From: RPQK01 sp041946865
Lineage (GTDB): Bacteria; Acidobacteriota; UBA6911; RPQK01
Assembly: GCA_041946865.1 (NCBI GenBank)
Contig: JBHGBF010000162.1
Span: forward strand, 1-20,320
Direction: 5' to 3'
DNA: 20,320 bases
The position numbers and the translations under genes were made by a program. The notes under the pieces were generated by a model. That model saw only the letters and a list, made by a program, of their open reading frames with translations, was not told where the DNA came from and made no database searches. This document shows, one piece after another, positions 1-7,165 of this stretch; position 1 is the stretch's first letter, and the number at the start of each line of letters is the position of its first letter.

Positions 1-59
1 AAAAAACCAGAGGATACGCTCGCTCTCATGCCGTACACAACTTTCGACTATATCTCCAA

Positions 60-122
60 CTGGTAACTGGTAACCGGCAACTGGTAACCGGTAACCGGCA
101 ACTGGTAACTGGTAACCGGACG
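60..122. repeat. Heptamer tandem repeat array upstream of tal-pgi
   Basis: Eight consecutive 7-base units of the form C(T/C)GG(T/C)AA run from 60 to 115, followed by a degenerate ninth unit (CCGGACG). The units alternate between CTGGTAA, CCGGTAA and CCGGCAA, so all changes are pyrimidine transitions at two positions. The array ends about 20 bases before the start codon of the next gene and so lies in its likely leader. It looks like a short-sequence tandem repeat of the kind reported between genes in cyanobacteria and some other phyla; that comparison is from memory. No promoter stands out around it. Confidence 0.9.
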
Positions 123-142
123 GTTTAGTATTTGAGGAGGCG

Positions 143-2962
143 ATGAATACGCTTCGACAGCTGCTGGAATACGGCCAGAGTTACTGGCTCGACAATCTCA
201 GTCGGGCGATGATCAGGAACGGTGATCTGAAGCGCAGGGTCATAAACGAGGGCTTGCGAGGCGTGACCTCCAACCCGGCCATCTTCCAGAAGGCCATCAC
301 CGCCAGCCAGGAGTACGATTCACAGATCCGCAAGCTCAGCAGCGAGGAGTTCACGCTTCCGCGCATTTACGAGAACCTGGTCGTCACCGACGCTCGCGAG
401 GCCTGCGATGTCCTGCGACCGGTCTATGACTCTTCTGAGGGGGCAGACGGCTTCGTCAGTCTGGAGGTATCTCCTCACCTGGCTTACAGCACGGAGCAGA
501 CCATTGCGGAGACCCGCCGTCTCTGGAACGCTGTCGACCGCCCCAATCTGATGATAAAAATACCTGGTACCCGGGAAGGAGTGCCGGCGATTCATCAGGC
601 TCTATACGAAGGGCTCAACATAAACATTACGCTCCTTTTTTCGGTGCCTGATTACCGCCAGGTGGCTGAAGCCTTTCTGACGGCATTGGAGCGCCGGGTT
701 TCGGAGGGGCGGAGCGTGCGTAACGTCGCCTCGGTTGCCAGTTTCTTCGTCAGCCGTATCGACACGCTGGTCGACCAGTTGCTCGGCGAACGCTGGAGCC
801 GGGCCCGAGGTGTCGAGGAGCGCGCCCGAGTGGCGCGACTCTTCGGCAAGGCGGCTATCGCCAATGCGCGACTGGCCTATGCGCACTTCCAGCAGATTAC
901 GGGCTCGGAGCGATGGCAGAGACTGCGGGAGAAGGGGGCGCGGCCGCAACGCCTGCTGTGGGCAAGTACCAGCACCAAGGATCCCCTTTACTATGACGTG
1001 CGCTACGTGGAATCGCTGCTCGGTCGGGACACGGTGAACACCATGCCCGAGCAAACGGCTGAAGCTTTTGCCCGCCACGGGAAGCTCTGCCCGGGGTCGC
1101 TCGAATCCAACCTGGAAGCCGCCGGCGACACCTTTTCGGAGCTCGCAGCCCTGGGCGTGGATTTCGATCGGGTCACGGCGGAGCTTCAGGAAGAGGGAGT
1201 CCGGAAGTTCATGGAGCCCTTCGATGGGCTGATGATTTCCCTGGCCGACAAGCGCCGGCACTTTCTCGGGAAAAAGCTCAACCGGCAACAGCTCTCTGAG
1301 CAGTCCAGGACGAGCATCAAGGCAGCCGTGCGGGCCCTCGATGTCCGGCGCTTCGTGACACGTCTTTATGCCAAAGACGGGACGCTGTGGAGCCTGGAAG
1401 CCAGTGTCGCGAGCCAGATCCAAAAGCGCCTCGGCTGGCTGGACAGTCCCCGGGAGTTCCTGGACCGGGTGGAGGAGATCCAGGCGGTGGCGGAGTCGGC
1501 GCGGCGAGAGGGTTTCAAACACACCGTGATTCTGGGCATGGGAGGGAGCAGCCTCTGCCCCGAGGTCTGTGCCCGCACCTTTGGCGCCGCCCGAGGCTGG
1601 CCGGAGCTGGTGCTTCTCGACAATACGGACCCTTACGCCATTGCCCACCTGCTGTCCCAGATCGAGCCCACCCGCTCGCTTTTCGTGATCTCCAGTAAAT
1701 CGGGCAGCACGATTGAGACGATCAGCTTCTATCGATACTTCTACGATACCCTGGCCGGCCGTTCCGGTCTCCCAGGCAAGTCTTTCCTGGCCATTACCGA
1801 CCCCGGCACCTGGCTGGCCAGGGAAGCGGCGGCGAAACGGTTCCGCCATTGCTTCCTGAACCCGCCCGACATACCGGGCCGCTACTCCGCGCTTTCCTAT
1901 TTCGGCCTGGCGCCGATGGCCTTGATGGGGATCAACATCCGGACTTTTCTGGAGCGGGCGGCGAAGCTCCAGACCAGCAGTGGACAAGGCCTTCCGGCCG
2001 CCGGCAATCCTGCGGTCGAGCTCGGCGCCCTGGCGGCGCTGGAGGCCAAGAAAGGGCGGGACAAGGTCACGTTCATCATCAGTGATACAATCGGCGCGTT
2101 GGGCGGGTGGCTGGAACAGCTGCTGGCGGAAAGCACGGGCAAGCAGGGGCGGGGCCTGATTCCGGTCGTCGGCGAACCGGTCGGGAGCCCCCGGGTGTAC
2201 GGGAAAGACCGCCTGTTCGTCTATATCTCGCATGCCGCCGCAGACAACAAGGCCTATGACAAGCGCGTGAACGCGCTCGAAAAGGCAGGCCATCCGGTGG
2301 TCAGGATCTCACTGCCCGACCGGATGGGACTGGCCGAGGAGTTTCTCCGTTGGGAACTGGCGACGGTCACGGCCGCCTCGATCCTTCGCGTCAACCCGTT
2401 TGATGAACCGAACGTCGGCGAGACGACCAGGAACGCCACGGATCTTCTCGGCCAGTGGCAGAGGACCCGCCAATTCGACATTCCGAAACCCGCGGCCCAG
2501 AACCCCAATTACTCACTTTACGCCCGATCGGCGGACAGGCGTATCTCGCCCGAAAAGCTGATCAACACGTTTCTAGACTCCATCCGCCCCGGAGACTATT
2601 TTGCCTTGCTCCCCTATTTTCGGAAGACACCGGCACGCGACCGTATTCTGGAGCACATGCGAGTCGGCCTGCGCGATCGCTTCAGGGTGGCGACCACGCT
2701 GGCTTACGGCCCCCGGTACCTCCACTCAACCGGGCAGTTGCACAAGGGCGGCCCTGACAGCGGCGTCTTCCTTCTACTAACTTCCGATGCCGAGGAAAGT
2801 GTTCCTATTCCGGGGCAGGAATATGATTTCGCTACTCTGCAGCAGGCGCAAGCCCTGGCTGACTTTGCTGCCCTTGAGGAAAAAGGCCGGCGAGTCTTGC
2901 GAATTCACTTCCGCGGCGAGCTGAAACCCGGCTTGAAGCGGCTGGCAGAGTTGCTGGAGTGA
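143..2962 (+). CDS. tal-pgi: Bifunctional transaldolase / glucose-6-phosphate isomerase
   Basis: A 939-residue fusion of two cytosolic sugar-phosphate enzymes. Residues 1 to about 375 are a TalB-type transaldolase, which transfers dihydroxyacetone units in the pentose phosphate pathway: VTSNPAIFQKAI (41-52), the Schiff-base lysine K139 in MIKIPGT, and LLWASTSTKDP (271-281). Residues from about 395 are phosphoglucose isomerase (glucose-6-P to fructose-6-P): ILGMGGSSLCPEV (463-475), ISSKSGSTIET (516-526), the signature-like stretch 579-599, and WLEQLLAESTGKQGRG (656-671), whose Glu is the likely catalytic base. Such fusions are known in several phyla and couple glycolysis with the pentose phosphate pathway. 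GAGGAGG lies only two bases before the ATG, but the N-terminus fits the family. One oddity is that NPFDEPNV (751-758) is followed by GETTR where I expect a conserved lysine. Identification is secure; full PGI activity is less so. Confidence 0.95.
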   Translation: MNTLRQLLEYGQSYWLDNLSRAMIRNGDLKRRVINEGLRGVTSNPAIFQKAITASQEYDSQIRKLSSEEFTLPRIYENLVVTDAREACDVLRPVYDSSEGADGFVSLEVSPHLAYSTEQTIAETRRLWNAVDRPNLMIKIPGTREGVPAIHQALYEGLNINITLLFSVPDYRQVAEAFLTALERRVSEGRSVRNVASVASFFVSRIDTLVDQLLGERWSRARGVEERARVARLFGKAAIANARLAYAHFQQITGSERWQRLREKGARPQRLLWASTSTKDPLYYDVRYVESLLGRDTVNTMPEQTAEAFARHGKLCPGSLESNLEAAGDTFSELAALGVDFDRVTAELQEEGVRKFMEPFDGLMISLADKRRHFLGKKLNRQQLSEQSRTSIKAAVRALDVRRFVTRLYAKDGTLWSLEASVASQIQKRLGWLDSPREFLDRVEEIQAVAESARREGFKHTVILGMGGSSLCPEVCARTFGAARGWPELVLLDNTDPYAIAHLLSQIEPTRSLFVISSKSGSTIETISFYRYFYDTLAGRSGLPGKSFLAITDPGTWLAREAAAKRFRHCFLNPPDIPGRYSALSYFGLAPMALMGINIRTFLERAAKLQTSSGQGLPAAGNPAVELGALAALEAKKGRDKVTFIISDTIGALGGWLEQLLAESTGKQGRGLIPVVGEPVGSPRVYGKDRLFVYISHAAADNKAYDKRVNALEKAGHPVVRISLPDRMGLAEEFLRWELATVTAASILRVNPFDEPNVGETTRNATDLLGQWQRTRQFDIPKPAAQNPNYSLYARSADRRISPEKLINTFLDSIRPGDYFALLPYFRKTPARDRILEHMRVGLRDRFRVATTLAYGPRYLHSTGQLHKGGPDSGVFLLLTSDAEESVPIPGQEYDFATLQQAQALADFAALEEKGRRVLRIHFRGELKPGLKRLAELLE

Positions 2963-3027
2963 AAATCAGGCCGGAACCTGGCCTTTGTCAGTTTGTCAGG
3001 CGTCGGTTGTGTAATTGGTGCAAAAAC

Positions 3028-3036
3028 GGGGAGGGG
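3028..3036 (+). promoter_or_regulatory. Ribosome binding site deciding the TTG start of the permease
   Basis: The purine run GGGGAGGGG lies seven bases before a TTG codon at 3044. The reading frame stays open further upstream to another TTG at 2993, but only the 3044 start has a well-placed site, and it gives the N-terminus usual for the family (short hydrophilic lead, then the first membrane segment). Confidence 0.6.
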
Positions 3037-3043
3037 CATCCAA

Positions 3044-4372
3044 TTGATCGCACGATTCTTCAAACTCGCGGAAAACGGCACCACGATCCAGCGGGAAGTT
3101 TCAGGCGGGATCACCACGTTCATGACCATGGCGTATATTATCTTCGTACAGCCGGTCGTGATGAATGCCGCCGGTATTGATCTCGAAGCGGCGATGGTGG
3201 CAACATGCGTCTCAAGCGCTCTGGCCACATTCATCATGGGCCTGGTCGCGAACTATCCCGTCGCTCTGGCCCCCGCAATGGGCCACAACTTTTTTTTCAC
3301 TTACACCGTCGTGCTCACTCTCGGCTACAGCTGGCAGCAGGCGCTGGGAGCGGTCTTTATCTCGGGAGTTTTGTTCGTTCTTCTTTCAGGGGTCGGCCTG
3401 CGGGAGCGATTGCTGAACGAGGTGCCCGGCACGCTCAAGCATGCGATTGCCGTCGGGATTGGGCTCTTGATCGCCGTCGTCGGCCTCGAGTGGAGCGGGA
3501 TTGTGGTGGCAAACCCGGGAACGCTGGTGGGCATGGGGAAGCTGAATGCGCCTCCAGTCCTGCTTTCGCTTTTCGGATTGACGGTGATGGCCATCCTGTT
3601 AGCCCTGGGCGTCCGGGCGGCGGTCCTCATCGGAATCGGGGCCAGCCTGATCGTTGCTCTTTTCACCGGCATGGCGCGCTTTGAAGGGGTAGTCAGTGGA
3701 GTGCCCTCCATCGCTCCCTCCCTGTTGAAACTCGACATCCTCGGCGCCCTGCAGGCCGGAATGGTGCCGATCATTTTCATTTTCTTTTTCCTGGCGCTCT
3801 TCGACACTGTCGGCACACTGATCGGAGTCAGCCAGGAGGCCGGATTGCTACGTCCGGACGGGACTCTGCCGCGCGCGCGGGAAGCGCTTCTTTCCGATGC
3901 CACCGGGACGTCACTGGGCGCCTTGCTCGGCACATCCACGGTCACGAGCTATATCGAGAGCGCCGCGGGCGTCAGCGCCGGGGCGCGCACCGGACTGGCC
4001 AACATGGTCACAGGCGTGTTGTTGCTTTTGTCGCTGTTCTTCGCCCCGCTGGTGAGGATGATCGGCGGAGGAGTCGACTACGGCCAAGGCTTGAGGCTCT
4101 ACCCGATCGTGGCTCCCGCCCTGATCATCGTGGGCTGCTTCATGATCAAGAACGTCCGCCGGATCGCCTGGGATGATTTCGGAGAAGCCATCCCCGCCTT
4201 TCTGACCATCATGATCATGCCCATGACATTCAGTATTACCGAGGGGATTGCGTTCGGTTTCATCTCCTACACCCTGTTGAAGGGCGTGCAAGGGAAGATC
4301 CGAGAGGTACCTGGACTCATCTCAGTATTCGCTTTGCTGTTTATTATCCGCTACGTCTTCCTGCTAAAGTAA
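3044..4372 (+). CDS. NCS2 family (AzgA-like) purine permease
   Basis: A 442-residue inner-membrane transporter, the usual size for AzgA-like members of the nucleobase-cation symporter-2 family, which import adenine, guanine or hypoxanthine with protons. The N-terminal ARFFKLAENGTTIQREV is the standard lead into helix 1. Family motifs are FDTVGTLIG (253-261) and GTSTVTSYIESAAGV (296-310), which line the substrate site in relatives. The helix-3 motif reads APAMGHNFFFTYT (76-88), whereas AzgA proteins usually have GMGLNAFF; this suggests a divergent subclade, so the exact nucleobase is uncertain. About a dozen hydrophobic segments are visible. The gene follows tal-pgi by 81 bases on the same strand and could be cotranscribed, although no functional link is evident. 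No purine salvage gene is adjacent. A 5-kDa-scale annotation difference would result if the upstream TTG at 2993 were used. Confidence 0.88.
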   Translation: MIARFFKLAENGTTIQREVSGGITTFMTMAYIIFVQPVVMNAAGIDLEAAMVATCVSSALATFIMGLVANYPVALAPAMGHNFFFTYTVVLTLGYSWQQALGAVFISGVLFVLLSGVGLRERLLNEVPGTLKHAIAVGIGLLIAVVGLEWSGIVVANPGTLVGMGKLNAPPVLLSLFGLTVMAILLALGVRAAVLIGIGASLIVALFTGMARFEGVVSGVPSIAPSLLKLDILGALQAGMVPIIFIFFFLALFDTVGTLIGVSQEAGLLRPDGTLPRAREALLSDATGTSLGALLGTSTVTSYIESAAGVSAGARTGLANMVTGVLLLLSLFFAPLVRMIGGGVDYGQGLRLYPIVAPALIIVGCFMIKNVRRIAWDDFGEAIPAFLTIMIMPMTFSITEGIAFGFISYTLLKGVQGKIREVPGLISVFALLFIIRYVFLLK

Positions 4373-4455
4373 TCCACGGATTGCCACGAAATATCACGGA
4401 TTTCACGAGTTTCCACGGTTGGTGGAAATTCGTGAAATCCGCGAAAATCCGTGGA
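4373..4455. repeat. Nested inverted repeat (CCACGGATT type) ending at a ribosome binding site
   Basis: The inner arms 4394-4416 and 4422-4444 pair at 21 of 23 positions around a 5-base spacer. Outer 10-base arms, TCCACGGATT (4373-4382) and its exact complement (4446-4455), enclose them. The element fills the gap between the permease stop codon and the AAAGGA site of the next gene. It could act as a stem-loop terminator or attenuator, or be a dispersed extragenic repeat. Short ACGGATT and CACGGA-like words recur inside it. There is no U-run after the stem, so classic intrinsic termination is not well supported. Confidence 0.85.
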
Positions 4456-4463
4456 AAGGAACT

Positions 4464-5318
4464 ATGAAGGCACCACCGGGATTTACCCCCTATACAGGAC
4501 GAACGTTTGTCGGGTGGATACACGACGGATTCCAGCCGCCTGACGAGCTGCTCGATCGCCCGGAGGAAATGAGCCGGCTCCCGGGCGCCGAGCATCTGCT
4601 GGACTGTCGTGGACGGCAAATCTATCGCCTTCCGCTCATCTTCGAAGGCGTCCCCCGGAGCTGCTTTGCCTACTATTTCACCAACGCCTCACTCGGCCGA
4701 AGCCTGCGCCGGTCTTACGCCTTCCGGACTCTGAGGACCTCTCTGCGGCTCAAAAAGCATGGCTTTTCCACGCTCGACGTTTTCGCCGCCCTGAAGCGCC
4801 GCGGAGAACTGTTGAACTGGACGGGCCTTCTGATTGCCGGTGACCTCCAATCGGTCCACGAGCTGCCGTCGGCCGGTCGACATGTGTTCCAGATTCACGC
4901 TACGATCAGCCTGTCGGCCGAGTTGGCGGCCTCGCTCGGCAGATTTCTGGCGACACTGCACGACACCGGCTTCTTTCACGGCGACTTGAAAACGCGGCAT
5001 ATTCTGCTGACACAAGGACCGGATGGCTGCACCTTTCATCTGGTCGATCTGGAGAAGTGTCTTTACCTGCCTCGCCTCGTATCTCCACTGAAAGTTCTGG
5101 CAGCCTCGCGTGATCTTGTCCAACTCTTTGCCTCGCTGCCCGAGGCCGAGATGGAATGCGCGGGAGAGGTCCTGCTCAGTTCGTACATGGACGCCGTCCG
5201 CTTTTCGCCAAGGCAGAAAGAACGATTGAGGCAGATTACCGGTCTCTACGGTAAGCGCGGCCGATTCAGACAAGGCCGTACTCTGCTCGCGAACGTCCTG
5301 GACCTGGTGAAGCGTTAA
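4464..5318 (+). CDS. Lipopolysaccharide kinase (WaaP/Kdo kinase)-like protein
   Basis: A 284-residue protein with the small-kinase fold used by WaaP, KdkA and RIO-like kinases, which phosphorylate sugars of the lipopolysaccharide core at the cytoplasmic membrane. The catalytic loop HGDLKTRHILL (172-182) and the metal-binding stretch FHLVDLEK (191-198, DLE in place of DFG) are clear. The segment around SLRLKKHGFSTLDVFAAL (93-110) matches the family's region after the ATP-binding lobe. The usual beta-3 lysine is not obvious: the expected VVKRY-like strand reads CFAYYF (67-72). The ATG at 4464 is preferred because AGGA sits just upstream; an upstream TTG at 4419 would start inside the inverted repeat. 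No other LPS-core gene is adjacent. The substrate is unknown; protein-kinase-like activity or loss of catalysis cannot be excluded. Confidence 0.75.
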   Translation: MKAPPGFTPYTGRTFVGWIHDGFQPPDELLDRPEEMSRLPGAEHLLDCRGRQIYRLPLIFEGVPRSCFAYYFTNASLGRSLRRSYAFRTLRTSLRLKKHGFSTLDVFAALKRRGELLNWTGLLIAGDLQSVHELPSAGRHVFQIHATISLSAELAASLGRFLATLHDTGFFHGDLKTRHILLTQGPDGCTFHLVDLEKCLYLPRLVSPLKVLAASRDLVQLFASLPEAEMECAGEVLLSSYMDAVRFSPRQKERLRQITGLYGKRGRFRQGRTLLANVLDLVKR

Positions 5319-5330
5319 CCTCCGCTTCGG

Positions 5331-5358
5331 TTGAGTGTTTGGACCGGTCATGTATCAT
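5331..5358 (+). promoter_or_regulatory. Possible sigma-70-type promoter for the DUF892 gene
   Basis: TTGAGT (5331-5336) and TATCAT (5353-5358) are separated by 16 bases and lie about 125 bases before the start codon, just after the previous gene's stop. Four of six bases match the consensus in each box. No dyad operator is evident, apart from a short direct repeat GATCGG at about 5400 and 5413. The site is seen by eye only, without any statistical test. Confidence 0.35.
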
Positions 5359-5485
5359 TGAGCTAGGAGCCGAAGCAACCAGCTTCCCCTTCACACCTCG
5401 ATCGGCTCCATTGATCGGCGCAATTGAATCAGGCGCCCTTCTCTCAAGGTTTCCGGACCCAAACTAACCCATAGAAGGAGGAAAT

Positions 5486-6004
5486 ATGAGACTGACTGAC
5501 ATCAAACTTAACAACCTTCAGGATCTGTACATTCGCGAGCTGAAAAGTCTCTATTACACCGAGAACCAGATTATCGATGCTCTGCCGAACATGGCCGAAG
5601 CAGCGACTTCCGCGGAGCTGGCCACTGCCTTCAAGACGCACCTCCAGCAGAGCAAGACCCAGCGGGAGCGGCTGGAGAGGATTTTCCGAAGAATGGACAT
5701 CGAACCCGAGGAGGAAAAGTCAAACACCGTGGCCGGACTCATCGACGATGGGAGTTACATCATCGATGCCAAGGGAGACGCCGCGGTAAGGGATGCGGCC
5801 CTGGTCGCCGCCGCCCAGAAGGTCGAACACCATGAAATAGCCTGCTACGGCTGCGCCCGGACCTGGGCTCGCCGCCTCGGCTTCGAGGAGGATGCCCGAC
5901 TGCTTCAGCAGACACTGGATGAAGAGGGCATGACCGACAAGAAACTGACCACCATGGCCGAAAGCCAGATCAACGTCGAAGCCCAGCAGACGGTGAGACG
6001 GTAG
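5486..6004 (+). CDS. YciE/YciF-like ferritin-like protein (DUF892)
   Basis: A 172-residue cytosolic four-helix-bundle protein of the DUF892 group, typified by E. coli YciE and YciF, which is linked to stress conditions but has no settled function. The opening LQDLYIRELKSLYYTENQI (11-29), then LPNMAEAATSAEL (33-45) and THLQQSKTQRERLERIF (51-67), follow the family pattern. Candidate di-iron ligands are E26, H52, the EHHE cluster (114-117) and EE at 146-147. Length is normal. A strong AAGGAGG (5475-5481) stands five bases before the ATG, which settles the start. The gene appears monocistronic: a kinase gene ends 167 bases upstream and a large inverted repeat follows. Family members are often expressed under osmotic or general stress, but nothing in this sequence shows that directly. 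Confidence 0.88.
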   Translation: MRLTDIKLNNLQDLYIRELKSLYYTENQIIDALPNMAEAATSAELATAFKTHLQQSKTQRERLERIFRRMDIEPEEEKSNTVAGLIDDGSYIIDAKGDAAVRDAALVAAAQKVEHHEIACYGCARTWARRLGFEEDARLLQQTLDEEGMTDKKLTTMAESQINVEAQQTVRR

Positions 6005-6040
6005 AGCCTGGACTTTATACGTATTTCGGGACCCCGTTAC

Positions 6041-6135
6041 CCTTTTCCGCTTGCGGCTCTGCGACGCGTTTTAGCCCCGGCTGCGGGGTTACCGTTAGGC
6101 GGTTCCGAAGGCATGAGGTAAGCAACCCGGCAAGG
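6041..6135. repeat. GC-rich repeat-like intergenic block
   Basis: This stretch between the DUF892 stop and the large inverted repeat contains CCGCTTGCGGCTCTG (6047-6061) and a small dyad, CCCCG (6075-6079) with CGGGG (6084-6088). The 14-mer CGCTTGCGGCTCTG is found again at 9518-9531 inside another intergenic palindrome, which marks it as part of a dispersed repeat and not unique sequence. No coding signal is seen. Confidence 0.5.
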
Positions 6136-6223
6136 GGTGGGTTTCGAAGCGCGACAGCGCTGAAACCGGCGCCGGGCGCTTCAGGGCGGTGGGTTTCAGC
6201 GCCGTCGCGCTTCGAAACCCACC
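6136..6223. repeat. Long inverted repeat, 32-base arms, between convergent genes
   Basis: Arms 6136-6167 and 6192-6223 are complementary at 31 of 32 positions around a 24-base GC-rich spacer. The arms read GGTGGGTTTCGAAGCGCGAC, one variable base, then GCGCTGAAACC. The element lies between two convergent genes (stops at 6004 and 6248), where a stem this stable could serve as a two-way terminator. The absence of a T-run and its modular look favour a dispersed extragenic palindrome. Confidence 0.9.
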
Positions 6224-6247
6224 CTACATTGCCGCCGGGGGAAGCTT

Positions 6248-7033
6248 CTACTTCTCGCGGTCGTATACTGCCGTGTATGGTTCATTTACCCCGGCCGGCT
6301 TGCCGGTTTCCGTGAGTGTCTTCCCGTCTTCGGACGCTTTGAAGGTCATGGTAGACGTCGTTTTTCCCTGGTGCTTCTCGACAAATTGAAACGAGCGTTC
6401 ATCCAGCTTTTTGGCAGACAGTGTGAGCCCCGCGGGCACAGTTGGTCCGACCGGTTTCGCCTCAGCGCCGTCGAACGACAAATCAACAGAGGCTTTATAT
6501 GCAGGCAGCGCCATGCTGATGCCGTTTGACCCGTGAGGTTTGATCTCCAAGGTCATCGGGGCACTAATGTCGACTTTATCGCTTTTCCATTTGCCCGCCA
6601 ATCCGGCGCTTCCCGATTGGCGGCTGTACGATGCGACTTCCTTGAACTTCTCGCCACTCGGCGTCGTACCCTGTGCGGTGGTTGTCATTGTCTTGTTATC
6701 AGGGGAAATCTCGTAACGCACCGTCGCCAGAGTTTTATCCTTGAATATCAGGGTCGACTCCCAGGTCCGGTCGTTCACCTGCTTCCAAGTCGCCTTACGG
6801 TCAAATGACGCGTTGTACTCCTTGCCATCCATCCGGAAGGTGTAAGACATACCGGCGGCAGTCGACTTCCATTCTCCGGACGGAAGTTGCTCGAAGGTCA
6901 CGGTGGCGCCGGTAAACTTGCTTTTTTGCGGATTTAGCTTCCAAGTCCCCACGAAGGGGTTTTCGGCGGCTGACAGCTGCACTCCTGCAGCCACGACGCA
7001 GAAGACAACTGAAACACAGAATAGTTTTTTCAT
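6248..7033 (-). CDS. Secreted two-repeat protein of unknown function
   Basis: A 261-residue exported protein. Residues 1-23 form a signal peptide (MKK, a hydrophobic core, then LSAA before ENPF). The mature part holds two similar domains of about 110 residues: one starts FVGTWKLNPQKSKF (27-40) and ends SYSRQ (135-139), the second starts LAGKWKSDKVD (145-155) and ends AVYDREK (255-261). Both carry a WK start, a central charged strand region, and an SPDNKTMT or SEDGKTLT-like turn before the last strands, suggesting two lipocalin-like beta-barrels. Proteins opening with GTWKLNPxKSKF are common in Acidobacteriota as I recall, but no function is assigned. The ATG at 7033 is chosen because GAGGAGGG (7038-7045) precedes it by four bases; a longer open frame upstream lacks a signal. 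It is transcribed alone, convergent with the DUF892 gene. Confidence 0.8.
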   Translation of the reverse strand: MKKLFCVSVVFCVVAAGVQLSAAENPFVGTWKLNPQKSKFTGATVTFEQLPSGEWKSTAAGMSYTFRMDGKEYNASFDRKATWKQVNDRTWESTLIFKDKTLATVRYEISPDNKTMTTTAQGTTPSGEKFKEVASYSRQSGSAGLAGKWKSDKVDISAPMTLEIKPHGSNGISMALPAYKASVDLSFDGAEAKPVGPTVPAGLTLSAKKLDERSFQFVEKHQGKTTSTMTFKASEDGKTLTETGKPAGVNEPYTAVYDREK

Positions 7034-7123
7034 GGGTCCCTCCTCGTAAAAGCCAGGACGGACAGGCCGTGGTTTCAAGCCTGGGAAGGTCCAGAAGGGC
7101 ACCGCGGTCGGGCTGATAAGAGG

Positions 7124-7153
7124 AGTATACCCAGACGAACCTGGCATCTACAA
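7124..7153 (-). promoter_or_regulatory. Possible promoter for the secreted-protein gene
   Basis: On the minus strand TATACT (7124-7129) is a good -10 box. A poor -35, TTGTAG (7148-7153), lies 18 bases further upstream. Transcription would begin near 7117, leaving a leader of about 85 bases. The weak -35 makes this tentative. Confidence 0.3.
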
Positions 7154-7165
7154 GGCGTCGGGACG

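Noticed and set aside
60..122. CRISPR array
   Set aside because: The 7-base units are contiguous with no unique spacers; this is a simple tandem repeat.
602..2293. Long open frame (563 codons) on the minus strand within tal-pgi
   Set aside because: It lies wholly antisense to a gene with clear catalytic motifs, encodes Arg/Pro/Gly-rich sequence with no domain, and has no ribosome site; it is a by-product of high GC codon use.
6136..6223. Insertion-sequence terminal repeats
   Set aside because: The arms are separated by only 24 bases, with no transposase or target-site duplication seen; a hairpin-type repeat is the better reading.
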